Of a DNA stretch of 64,000 nt, positions 53,902 to 61,338 are shown piece after piece. Made by a program: the position numbers and the translations under genes. Positions within the stretch are counted from its first letter, which is position 1. Each line of letters starts with the position of its first letter. The notes under the pieces were generated by a model. The model had not been told where the DNA came from. It saw only the letters and a program-made list of their open reading frames with translations, and searched no databases. This DNA is from an uncultured Eubacterium sp. (GTDB lineage Bacteria > Bacillota > Clostridia > Oscillospirales > Acutalibacteraceae): contig CALWID010000008.1 of NCBI GenBank assembly GCA_944380635.1, forward strand, positions 16,445-80,444, given 5' to 3'.

Positions 53902-54166
53902 ATAAAAACAGGGCGCTGATATGCACCCTGTTTTTATTTTTATTATAGAACAAGATTTGAACTTGCGGCCGAGTTTCCGAAAATCGAGCCGCAGAGCGGT
54001 GCGGATTTTCGGGAGGAACCTCCGGCGGAGGTTCCGATAAAGAGTGAAAAATCAAAGCCACCTCGACCAAGAAAAACAGGGCGCTGATATGCGCCCTGTT
54101 TTTATTTTTATTATAAAACAAGATTTGAACTTGCGGCCGAGTTTCCGAAAATCAAACCGCAGAGCG
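53891..54166. repeat. tRNA-derived composite repeat: two 108-bp direct copies with inverted tRNA T-arm fragments
   Basis: Bases 53891-53998 and 54059-54166 are direct repeats without gaps, offset by 168 bp, with only a few mismatches. Each begins with the tRNA 3' acceptor strand plus CCA, carries the terminator hairpin, and then holds an exact 21-nt reverse complement (53950-53970 and 54118-54138) of tRNA bases 53870-53890 (variable loop and T arm). Between the copies is a GC-rich segment with its own hairpin (GGAACCTCCG/CGGAGGTTCC, 54015-54034). No protein-coding content is credible here. Confidence 0.85.
53904..53940 (+). terminator. Terminator after tRNA-Pro
   Basis: AAAAACAGGG (53904-53913) pairs with CCCTGTTTTT (53926-53935), followed by ATTTTTATT. 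A near-identical copy is at 54072-54108, inside the second repeat. Confidence 0.85.
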
Positions 54167-54233
54167 TATGCTTTTCTAAATATATATCATAAATCCGCGG
54201 AATTTAATATTATAGATTAATATTCAATTAATA

Positions 54234-54743
54234 TTAATACCATTTATTTATCCAGCCTTCGGAATCGGTTGCGGACTGCGTTGTGGTTTCAGGTTTGCCG
54301 CTTGTAGCCTGTGCGGCGGTAGTTGAAGTAGGCTTTTGAGTTTCGGTTGTTTCTGTATTCCCGCCGCTCGGGTAAAACTCAACTTCATTGTCCGCCGCCG
54401 AATCGCTGTTGCTTTCCGAACTGCCGGCGTTTCCGGCAGCAGTATTGCTCTGAGAGTTCGGCAGTGTAACCGCGCTTTCGCTTTTTGTAACGAACTCACC
54501 GCCGCTGTTTGTTACGGCAGTTCCGTCATTGCCCGTTTCTATCTCCGCAAATAATGAGTTGTCGTTGCCGTCGGTAACATTTTCACCGTTTTCGTCAGTT
54601 ATGTATTCGTAATATTTTGTCTGCCCCTCAGCGTCTGTTACTGCGGTTGTAGACACTTCATTGTTTGCACTTTCAGCGCCGCAGGCCGCGGCAAAGCAAA
54701 CTATCAGCACCGTAAGAATTATAATTGTAATTGTTTTTTTCAT
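54234..54743 (-). CDS. Small Ser/Thr-rich lipoprotein
   Basis: This 169-aa protein has a lipoprotein signal ('IIILTVLIVCFAAAC', Cys21). The rest is a low-complexity acidic and Ser/Thr/Asn/Gly-rich chain with no fold I recognise. It ends in 'SEGWINKWY' and includes a 'KYYEYITDENGENVTDGNDN' segment. Similar 'T-D-E-x-G' linkers are common in clostridial surface lipoproteins. It lies just downstream of the DUF4091 gene on the same strand. The function is unknown. Confidence 0.75.
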   Translation of the reverse strand: MKKTITIIILTVLIVCFAAACGAESANNEVSTTAVTDAEGQTKYYEYITDENGENVTDGNDNSLFAEIETGNDGTAVTNSGGEFVTKSESAVTLPNSQSNTAAGNAGSSESNSDSAADNEVEFYPSGGNTETTETQKPTSTTAAQATSGKPETTTQSATDSEGWINKWY

Positions 54744-54767
54744 ATTTGCGCCTCAGTTTTAATTGTT

Positions 54768-56390
54768 TTAAAGGTGTTTCTTTATTTCACTGTTTATGCG
54801 CTCTCTGGTGTTCAGCAGCCATTGCGCGGAATGAGGATACTCGCTGAATGTGAGCGGTTTGTTAAGCCCGTCCTCTAACACAGATACGGCTTTATCCCTG
54901 CCGGCAAGGCTTTCAAGCAGTTTCAGCGCAAGCATATCCTGCAATCCGTCGTAAAAGATATGAAGTCTTGTTGAGTCAAGCGGCTCAAAATTTTTGCCGG
55001 GGTAAACAACAAAACTGTCCCCCGCAGGGAATTTCGCACCGGCGTCCGGCTCTGAAAACGGGTCGGCAAGCCGCTTTGAAAATCTTGTATAATAAAAATT
55101 ATATCCCCAGTGCAAAAAGCCTTTAACATCAAATTTATAAAGTTGAAAACCGATTATCCTGTTTCTTTCACCGGGTATATCAAAAAATCTGTTCGCAACA
55201 TAATCAGAGCCCTGCGCGCTGCAATAATACGCCCACAGTTCCGGCACATTTCCTATAAACGGCTCAATGTGGTCAGTTGAGGGTATAGGAGTCTTAACAA
55301 CGCCGTTTTCATAAAATGAAAAGTCTGAAAGAGTATCAATTATCTTAAATCCGCTGAAATTTTTTCTGATTATATCTGCCGCCTTTGAATAAGCCTTTAA
55401 CTGGCGTTTTGACGGCTCGTCGGAAACATGAAATATACAGCGATTTCCTATTCCTTTTTTATCTATATACTTTTTAAGCGCGGCGGCAAACTGCTCTGTA
55501 AACAGGCGGTATTTTTCACCGGAAGCCTTTGTTTTCCAGCCGAATATCTTTTTTGATTTTCCGCCTTTTTCCGCAACTATCTTAGGCGCGTGCTTTGCGC
55601 CCCACTGCGTAAAAAGGTGGCTCATTTCAAAATATTCAATGCCGCATTTTTCACACATTTCTATCCATTTGTCAAGTTTTTCAAATGAAAACTCATATTT
55701 ATTTTTGCCGGTTACACGAACGCTTACAAGTTGCACCGTTGGGCGCTCGCCGCCCACCTGAGTATCGAGCGGGAGGGTGAAAAGCGGCGTCAAAACGCAG
55801 TTCATTCCGTATTCCGCCGCTCGCGTCAGGAATTTTTCCGTGCACTGCCAGTATTCGGGCGAAAAAGCCTCAAAACCGTAATAACTCATAAGGCAGTCCG
55901 TGTGCAACCAGTTTGTGTATATCATATCCTGCTTAGGCAGTTTAGCGTCTATAACTTCTATTTTTATTTCCGCATTTTCGCCGCCGCGGGAAAATTCAGC
56001 GCTGAAAACGCCCGCCGGAATATCACCCGCCAACTGCACCCAAACGCAGTTTAAACCGTTGTATTCGGCAGTGAATGAATATTTGTCCGCCGGCAGCAGC
56101 AGGTCGGGAAATTCGTGCCTGTTGCCGGCAATGTAATAATCGTCGCATTTTTTCGGCCTTGTCATTTTAGCGGGTATCTGCTTAACAAAACTGAATTTAA
56201 AATATTCTTTCAGCGGTGAATTAACTTCAAATTTTACTTCTTCACCCTTATTTGCACTGAAAATTATCTGAAATGATTTCTTTTCGTTTTTCATCATTGA
56301 AAAGCCGCTCAGAGCGGAAAAATTATCTTTTGAATCGCAAAATACTTTTTCAAGAGATGAAACTATTTTTATCATATTGTTTTCCGGCAT
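54768..56390 (-). CDS. DUF4091 domain-containing protein (glycoside hydrolase-like)
   Basis: The protein is about 540 aa. It has an N-terminal beta-sandwich (about 1-160) and a barrel-like domain with 'NWLHTDCLMSYYGFEAFSPEYWQCTEKFLTRAAEYGMN', 'EYFEMSHLFTQWGAKHAP' and 'FHVSDEPSKRQLKAYSKAADIIR'. It ends with the typical DUF4091 region 'FVVYPGKNFEPLDSTRLHIFYDGLQDMLALKLLE'. The family is related to glycoside hydrolases; the activity is not settled. ATG 56390 has ggagg eight bases upstream, so the longer frame from 56462 is rejected. There is no signal peptide, so it is probably cytoplasmic. Confidence 0.85.
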   Translation of the reverse strand: MPENNMIKIVSSLEKVFCDSKDNFSALSGFSMMKNEKKSFQIIFSANKGEEVKFEVNSPLKEYFKFSFVKQIPAKMTRPKKCDDYYIAGNRHEFPDLLLPADKYSFTAEYNGLNCVWVQLAGDIPAGVFSAEFSRGGENAEIKIEVIDAKLPKQDMIYTNWLHTDCLMSYYGFEAFSPEYWQCTEKFLTRAAEYGMNCVLTPLFTLPLDTQVGGERPTVQLVSVRVTGKNKYEFSFEKLDKWIEMCEKCGIEYFEMSHLFTQWGAKHAPKIVAEKGGKSKKIFGWKTKASGEKYRLFTEQFAAALKKYIDKKGIGNRCIFHVSDEPSKRQLKAYSKAADIIRKNFSGFKIIDTLSDFSFYENGVVKTPIPSTDHIEPFIGNVPELWAYYCSAQGSDYVANRFFDIPGERNRIIGFQLYKFDVKGFLHWGYNFYYTRFSKRLADPFSEPDAGAKFPAGDSFVVYPGKNFEPLDSTRLHIFYDGLQDMLALKLLESLAGRDKAVSVLEDGLNKPLTFSEYPHSAQWLLNTRERINSEIKKHL

Positions 56391-56523
56391 AAAAAGTACC
56401 TCCCGCCTTTGCGGTATCAAGTCCGCGCTGCGCAAACGCGGCAAATTCATTATATCAAACACGGCTTGTTTTGTAAAGTAAAGCGTTCGCGCCGCCCTTT
56501 TTAAAATATAGATATATTCAGCC

Positions 56524-56552
56524 TTGCCAAACAGCCCTCTTAGTGGTAAAAT
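56524..56552 (+). promoter_or_regulatory. Promoter of typA
   Basis: TTGCCA (56524-56529), a 17-bp spacer and TAAAAT (56547-56552) lie about 70 bp before the typA start. Confidence 0.6.
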
Positions 56553-56623
56553 ACAAGCGGATTATTTTGCCCGCGTTTACACACGGGTGTTCTTAATATG
56601 AAATTTTGACGGAGAGTGGTAGA

Positions 56624-58447
56624 ATGCAGGTTAAGAATTTAAGAAATATAGCGATTATTGCCCATGTTGACCACGGCAAGACAACGCTTGTGGACGAAAT
56701 GCTGCGCCAGAGCGGCACATTCCGCGCAAACGAAGTTGTGGACGAAAGAGTTATGGACAGTAATGCGCTTGAGCGTGAAAGAGGAATAACCATACTTTCA
56801 AAAAATACGGCGGTGCATTACGGAGATACAAAGATAAATATTGTTGACACCCCCGGTCATGCCGATTTCGGCGGAGAGGTAGAGCGCATACTTACTATGG
56901 TGGACGGAGTTTTGCTCCTTGTTGACGCCTTTGAAGGCTGTATGCCGCAAACGCGCTTTGTGCTTAAAAAAGCGCTTGGCTTAAAAAAGACTCCGCTTGT
57001 TGTTATTAATAAGATTGACAGACCCGGAGCGCGCCCGGCTGAGGTTATAGACGAGGTTCTTGATTTGTTTATCGAACTCGGCGCGGATGATGACCAAATC
57101 GAATTTCCCGTTATTTACGCTTCCGCAAAAGACGGTTACGCAAGCAAGGACCCGAATGCCCGCGAAGGGGATTTAAGGCCGCTTTTTGACGCTATTCTTG
57201 AATATATCCCCGCGCCGTCCGGCGACCCGGACGGCCCTGCTCAAATGCTGTTTTCATCGCTTGAGTATGATGATTATGTTGGCAGAATAGGAGTAGGCAG
57301 GGTAGAGCGCGGCAGAATTAAAGTTAATACTCCTTATGTTCTCTGTAAGCAGGACGGCAGCAGGGAAAATATACATATCACAAAATTTTATCAGTTTGAG
57401 GGTCTTAAAAGAGTACCCTGCACTGAGGCGGACCTCGGAGATATAGTTTGCGTTGCCGGTATTCCGGATCTTAATATAGGTGAAACGGTGTGCGACCCGG
57501 ATTGTGTTGAGCCGCTGCCGTTTGTAAAAATAGACGAGCCTACCATAAGCATGAATTTTATGGTAAATGATTCTCCTTTTGCGGGCAGGGAGGGCAAATA
57601 TGTAACAAGCCGCAATATTAGGGACAGGCTTTTTAAGGAAGTTGAAACTAATGTTTCCATGCGCGTTGAGGAAACGGATTCAATGGATACTTTTAAAGTT
57701 TCCGGCAGGGGCGAACTTCATCTTTCTATCCTAATAGAAACAATGCGCCGTGAAAATTATGAATTTCAGGTTTCGCGCCCGCAGGTGATTTATAAAAAAG
57801 ATGAGCAGACGGGGCAGACCCTGGAGCCTATCGAACTTGCAATAATAGAAGTGCCGGAGGAATATGTGGGCATAGTTATAGAAAAACTCTGCTCCCGCAA
57901 AGGCGAGGTTGAAAAAATGGATACCCGCACCACCGGTATGACGCATCTTGAAATCAAAATACCGTCACGCGGCCTTATAGGTTACAGAAGCGAATTTTTA
58001 ACCGATACAAACGGAAACGGCATTATGAACCAACTTTTTGTAGGTTACGAGCCGTATAAGGGCGATATTGCCACAAGAACAAGAGGCTCAATAGTTGCCC
58101 ACGAAACGGGCGTTTCAACAGGCTATGGGCTTTGGAACACTCAGGACAGGGGTAAACTGTTTATAGGCCCCGGCGTTGATGTTTATGAGGGTATGATAGT
58201 CGGCGAGTGCAATAAAAATGAAGATATAATTTGCAATGTATGCAAGAAAAAGCATGTTACAAATACTCGCGCAAGCGGTTCGGACGAAGCGCTTAAACTT
58301 GTTCCGCCGACAACTCTTTCACTTGAGCAGAGCATGGAGTTTATTGCTGATGATGAATTGCTTGAAGTAACGCCTAAATCAATAAGACTCAGAAAAGCAA
58401 TTCTGGATAAAAGCCAGCGGCTTAAAGCAGAAAGCCGTAAAAAATAA
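56624..58447 (+). CDS. typA: TypA/BipA ribosome-associated GTPase
   Basis: This 607-aa translational GTPase resembles EF-G and acts in ribosome assembly and stress adaptation. It has G1 'AHVDHGKT' (13-20), 'RGITILSKN' (switch I), G3 'DTPGHADFGGEVERIL', G4 'NKIDRPGARP', and the BipA-specific C-terminal 'THLEIKIPSRGLIGYRSEFLTDTNGNGIMN' and 'NTRASGSDEALKLVPP' segments. ATG 56624 after GGAGAG is preferred over TTG 56606. Length and motif order are as expected for an intact gene. Confidence 0.97.
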   Translation: MQVKNLRNIAIIAHVDHGKTTLVDEMLRQSGTFRANEVVDERVMDSNALERERGITILSKNTAVHYGDTKINIVDTPGHADFGGEVERILTMVDGVLLLVDAFEGCMPQTRFVLKKALGLKKTPLVVINKIDRPGARPAEVIDEVLDLFIELGADDDQIEFPVIYASAKDGYASKDPNAREGDLRPLFDAILEYIPAPSGDPDGPAQMLFSSLEYDDYVGRIGVGRVERGRIKVNTPYVLCKQDGSRENIHITKFYQFEGLKRVPCTEADLGDIVCVAGIPDLNIGETVCDPDCVEPLPFVKIDEPTISMNFMVNDSPFAGREGKYVTSRNIRDRLFKEVETNVSMRVEETDSMDTFKVSGRGELHLSILIETMRRENYEFQVSRPQVIYKKDEQTGQTLEPIELAIIEVPEEYVGIVIEKLCSRKGEVEKMDTRTTGMTHLEIKIPSRGLIGYRSEFLTDTNGNGIMNQLFVGYEPYKGDIATRTRGSIVAHETGVSTGYGLWNTQDRGKLFIGPGVDVYEGMIVGECNKNEDIICNVCKKKHVTNTRASGSDEALKLVPPTTLSLEQSMEFIADDELLEVTPKSIRLRKAILDKSQRLKAESRKK

Positions 58448-58452
58448 TATAT

Positions 58453-58497
58453 AACTAAAGGCGCTGTTTGAATCTGCAAACAGCGCCTTTAGTTTAT
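58453..58497. terminator. Strong bidirectional terminator
   Basis: A perfect 18-bp stem (58453-58470 with 58477-58494) with loop AATCTG separates typA from the convergent XRE gene and reaches the XRE stop codon. Confidence 0.95.
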
Positions 58498-58703
58498 TTA
58501 GGCTCAAATTCTTTTCCTCTGATTAAATAGTCAATAGACACATTGTAATAATCAGAAAGTTTACAAAGCATTTCTATATCAGGGTTTCTCTTTCCGTTTT
58601 CATAATAAGAAAGCGCTTCTCTGCTGATAGACAAATCCATTGCCACTTTTAACTGATTAAAACCTTTTTTCTTTCTAATTGTTTTTAATCCTTCCATTTT
58701 CAT
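58494..58703 (-). CDS. XRE-family helix-turn-helix repressor
   Basis: This 69-aa protein is almost entirely one HTH_3 domain: 'GLKTIRKKKGFNQLKVAMDLSISREALSYYENGKRNPDIEMLCKLSDYYNVSIDYLIRG'. ATG 58703 follows aaggaagat; the longer frame up to 58796 would run through the promoter and operators. It is divergent from the zinc-ribbon operon, and both promoters hold the same GTAAC-N5-GTTAC palindrome. It is therefore the likely repressor of itself and of that operon (inference). Confidence 0.9.
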   Translation of the reverse strand: MKMEGLKTIRKKKGFNQLKVAMDLSISREALSYYENGKRNPDIEMLCKLSDYYNVSIDYLIRGKEFEPK

Positions 58704-58739
58704 AGATTTATCTTCCTTTAGAAAATCTTTGAACTTATT

Positions 58740-58754
58740 GTAACAATATGTTAC
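58740..58754. promoter_or_regulatory. Operator box 1, GTAAC-AATAT-GTTAC
   Basis: This 15-bp palindrome has arms GTAAC/GTTAC with spacer AATAT. It lies just downstream of the proposed -10 of the leftward XRE promoter and is identical to box 4. Confidence 0.8.
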
Positions 58755-58758
58755 TGTT

Positions 58759-58787
58759 ATTATGTAACATGTTGTTACATAGACTAA
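58759..58787 (-). promoter_or_regulatory. Promoter of the XRE gene with operator box 2 in its spacer
   Basis: On the minus strand, a weak TTAGTC (58787-58782), a 17-bp spacer and CATAAT (58764-58759). The spacer carries the box GTAAC-ATGTT-GTTAC (58764-58778), which also touches the -10. The -35 match is poor, so the promoter call rests on the -10 and on symmetry with the opposite promoter. Confidence 0.55.
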
Positions 58788-58878
58788 GGAATACAAAATC
58801 TTAAAAATATTTTGTTTGCGGTATACGATGTTAAATAATTTTCAAAGGATGATTCTTATTTACTAAATTTGATGGTTA

Positions 58879-58907
58879 TTGACAGAAATGTGACAATATG
58901 TTACACT
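58879..58907 (+). promoter_or_regulatory. Promoter of the zinc-ribbon operon with operator box 3 in its spacer
   Basis: TTGACA (58879-58884), a 17-bp spacer and TACACT (58902-58907). The box GTGAC-AATAT-GTTAC (58890-58904) fills the spacer and overlaps the -10, so a bound protein would block RNA polymerase. Confidence 0.7.
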
Positions 58908-58913
58908 AATATT

Positions 58914-58928
58914 GTAACAATATGTTAC
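58914..58928. promoter_or_regulatory. Operator box 4, GTAAC-AATAT-GTTAC
   Basis: This exact copy of box 1 lies at the expected transcription start of the zinc-ribbon operon, 28 bp before its first ATG. Confidence 0.8.
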
Positions 58929-58956
58929 AAAAAATATTTTGAAAGGACGAAAACAA

Positions 58957-59469
58957 ATGAAAAAGTGTTCAAAATGCAAAGCAGATATATTGGATGAGGC
59001 GAAAATCTGCCCTAACTGCGGCTGCCCGGTAGAAACAGAAACAACTGTGAATAATACGGCTTTACAAACTGAAAATTCCCCGCAGAGCAGTGCGCCGAAC
59101 AACGAAATTTATGCTTATCAAAATACAAATGTGCAGGCGTTTGCGTCGCCGCGGATTAAGAAAAAGGTAAATATTAAAAGTATCATAAGTGTAATTATTG
59201 ATGTTATAGGTGTGCTTACGGGCATTATCACAACTATTCTTGGATTAAATTTTAAAGACAGTTCTCTTTTTTTCTATGCAGATCTGGAAACATACGGCGG
59301 AGACGCATATACGGGAATGCAAAACGCGTCGGCTCAAGCCGCAAACAATATTGCCCAACTGGGTTATTCTTTTGAAAAAGCCGTTTCAATAATAATTGCG
59401 GTTTTAGGTATATTTATTATTCTTTATTTTATCGGAAAAATCATTAAAGAAATAAAAATCAACAAGTAG
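58957..59469 (+). CDS. Zinc-ribbon membrane protein
   Basis: This 170-aa protein starts with a four-Cys zinc ribbon (C-x2-C ... C-x2-C in 'MKKCSKCKADILDEAKICPNCGCP'). A polar linker of about 40 residues follows, then two transmembrane segments (about 75-95 and 138-158) separated by a 40-residue loop with 'YADLETYGGDAYTGMQNASAQAANN'. The ribbon should face the cytoplasm. ATG 58957 after gaaagga is preferred over TTG 58939. It is the first gene of an operon apparently repressed by the XRE protein. The function is unknown. Confidence 0.8.
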   Translation: MKKCSKCKADILDEAKICPNCGCPVETETTVNNTALQTENSPQSSAPNNEIYAYQNTNVQAFASPRIKKKVNIKSIISVIIDVIGVLTGIITTILGLNFKDSSLFFYADLETYGGDAYTGMQNASAQAANNIAQLGYSFEKAVSIIIAVLGIFIILYFIGKIIKEIKINK

Positions 59470-59479
59470 GTATAAATAT

Positions 59480-60520
59480 ATGAAAAAATGTATTAATTGC
59501 GGAAATGAACTTTTTGATGAAGCAGTAATATGCCCGAAATGCAAAACCGAACAGCCGATTGACGGCAAAGCAGGCTTGCCCTCTTCGGAAATTCGGGTAA
59601 AAAATCGTAAAAAACACAAAGCGTACTTAAAAGTTATTATTGCCGTGATTTCCTTTTTTATTGCCGTTATTTTAATCGCCGCACTGTTTCTTTGCGGCTG
59701 GCAGATAAAAAGAGCCGATTATATTGACAATCAGTTAAGCACATGGATAACGGATATTGAAGAAGGCGATTTTGACACTGTAAGGAACTCTATTGATAAA
59801 TATAATATTGAAGAAGAACTTCGGGATAACGAATTTTTGTTTTCTGTTTGGGGAACACTTTTCCCTGATAATATGGAATCCGTAACAAAATTATTCTGCA
59901 AAGAGTGGGATACATATAAAGATATTGTAAATATATACGATGATTTGGAATTCGTTGATATATGTTATAATTATTATGAAAGTTGGGAAAACGGGGAACT
60001 TGATTCCGCCTTAGTCAACGCTGCAAAGAGTTATTATTCTACACTTAAATGGCTTTGCCTTGATGCGGGCGTTTTACGGGCGGAAGATGAAGGCTACGGC
60101 AAATATGATTGGTTTAAACCGTATTATGACAAAGCGATGGAATTTATGCCTACGGCAGAAAATGTAAGCGGTTCTGTTTATGTTTATGATTCATTCAGTT
60201 CTTATTCGGGTTATGCGGAGATTACTCTTACAAACAATAATTTTTATCCTATAGATATATCGGATATTGCAGCAGAAGTAAACATTACGCTTATGATGAT
60301 TCGCACTTACGGCGCTCCTGATTATTTAAGAATAAACGAACCGCTCGATTTGGAAAACCTAACAGAAAATGACAGCGGCAATGGCGAAGGAATTATAAAC
60401 GGCGAAGAATCCTTATCCTTTGACTTTGATATGAATATAGAAGAAAGATACTATTCATCATATATTACTTATATGCTTTATGATTCAAGCGTTTCTGTTA
60501 CAGATGCTGAAAGCGTCTGA
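59480..60520 (+). CDS. Zinc-ribbon membrane protein with large extracellular domain
   Basis: This 346-aa protein has an N-terminal zinc ribbon ('MKKCINCGNELFDEAVICPKCKTEQ'), similar to the upstream gene's. A basic stretch and one transmembrane helix follow (about 53-75), then a domain of about 265 residues predicted to lie outside the cell. That domain starts with a helical acidic region and ends with a beta-rich segment ('SGYAEITLTNNNFYPIDISDIAAEVN') resembling an immunoglobulin-like fold. It starts 10 nt after the previous gene. The shared N-terminal ribbon suggests that both proteins meet one cytoplasmic partner (inference). Confidence 0.8.
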   Translation: MKKCINCGNELFDEAVICPKCKTEQPIDGKAGLPSSEIRVKNRKKHKAYLKVIIAVISFFIAVILIAALFLCGWQIKRADYIDNQLSTWITDIEEGDFDTVRNSIDKYNIEEELRDNEFLFSVWGTLFPDNMESVTKLFCKEWDTYKDIVNIYDDLEFVDICYNYYESWENGELDSALVNAAKSYYSTLKWLCLDAGVLRAEDEGYGKYDWFKPYYDKAMEFMPTAENVSGSVYVYDSFSSYSGYAEITLTNNNFYPIDISDIAAEVNITLMMIRTYGAPDYLRINEPLDLENLTENDSGNGEGIINGEESLSFDFDMNIEERYYSSYITYMLYDSSVSVTDAESV

Positions 60521-60560
60521 ATTTTTACAGGCAAAATATTGATATTAAAGGAGATTAGTT

Positions 60561-61247
60561 TTGAAAAAAGCATTTTCATTTTTATTAGTAGTGTGTGTTT
60601 CTCTGTCTTTAGCCGCCTGCGCAGGTAAAGATGATGTCAAAACCGAAACTACTTCTGAAAAAGTTACAGCAAGCGAAACAACAACGCCGGCAGAAAATTC
60701 AACCGAGGCATCCACGCAATCCGAACCTGCTTCAGAAAAAAACTATACTGATAAAAACGGCAACAACTGGGTAGTTAAGCCCGATATTTCTATTCACTAT
60801 CTTGATATGGACCAAAATTCTTTTGCAAATGAAATTGCAACTGAATATGATAACGAATTGTTATATTTTTCAAGCACTCAGGAGACAAATTCGGGAACCG
60901 ATTTTACAAATTATTCTTACTTAGTGCTTCAGAATATGCCGTCCATGCCGGTATCTGTATCAGTAAATATTCGTGTTGATGATAATTTAATACCGTGTGT
61001 ATATGTCAGCACGGTATCGGAAAATGTTTCAGATGGGATCGGGTGCCTTATTGACACTCTGTATCCGATTGTTGAAATTATGTCCGGAGACAAATCCGCC
61101 TGGGATTCCAACCAAAAAATTTTGTTATCTGTGAATTTAGCGGATGCTTACGATAAAAAAGAACAAGCAAGAGCTTTCGGCAATATGGGGTTTGTGTTTA
61201 ATTATTCCGATGAGGTTGGAATATCCGTTTTTAGAATATCAGAATAA
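60561..61247 (+). CDS. Putative lipoprotein of the zinc-ribbon operon
   Basis: This 228-aa protein has a lipoprotein signal ('FLLVVCVSLSLAAC', Cys20), a Thr/Ser/Glu-rich linker (about 25-60) and a globular domain (about 65-228) without motifs I recognise. It contains a 'DKNGNNWVVKPDISI' start and one internal Cys. The start is TTG 60561 after aaaggag. It is the third gene of the operon and would sit on the outer membrane face beside the large domain of the preceding protein. Confidence 0.75.
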   Translation: MKKAFSFLLVVCVSLSLAACAGKDDVKTETTSEKVTASETTTPAENSTEASTQSEPASEKNYTDKNGNNWVVKPDISIHYLDMDQNSFANEIATEYDNELLYFSSTQETNSGTDFTNYSYLVLQNMPSMPVSVSVNIRVDDNLIPCVYVSTVSENVSDGIGCLIDTLYPIVEIMSGDKSAWDSNQKILLSVNLADAYDKKEQARAFGNMGFVFNYSDEVGISVFRISE

Positions 61248-61282
61248 CCTAAAATAGAATATATGCGTTTTAATTTTATCTG

Positions 61283-61311
61283 TTTACTTAAAAAATAATT
61301 TATGATATTAT
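61283..61311 (+). promoter_or_regulatory. Putative promoter of hemW
   Basis: TTTACT (61283-61288), a 17-bp spacer and TATTAT (61306-61311) lie about 37 bp before the ATG at 61348. Confidence 0.5.
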
Positions 61312-61338
61312 TTTATTAAGCAGTAAAGAAAAGGGAGT

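Noticed and set aside
53819-54121. Leftward 100-codon ORF across the tRNA-Pro region
   Set aside because: It is antisense to a complete tRNA gene and to its duplicated 3' repeat; its two halves simply translate the repeat. No RBS or known domain supports it.
53891-54166. Possible CRISPR array
   Set aside because: Only two repeat units of 108 bp exist, with tRNA-derived content, one 60-bp interval and no cas genes.
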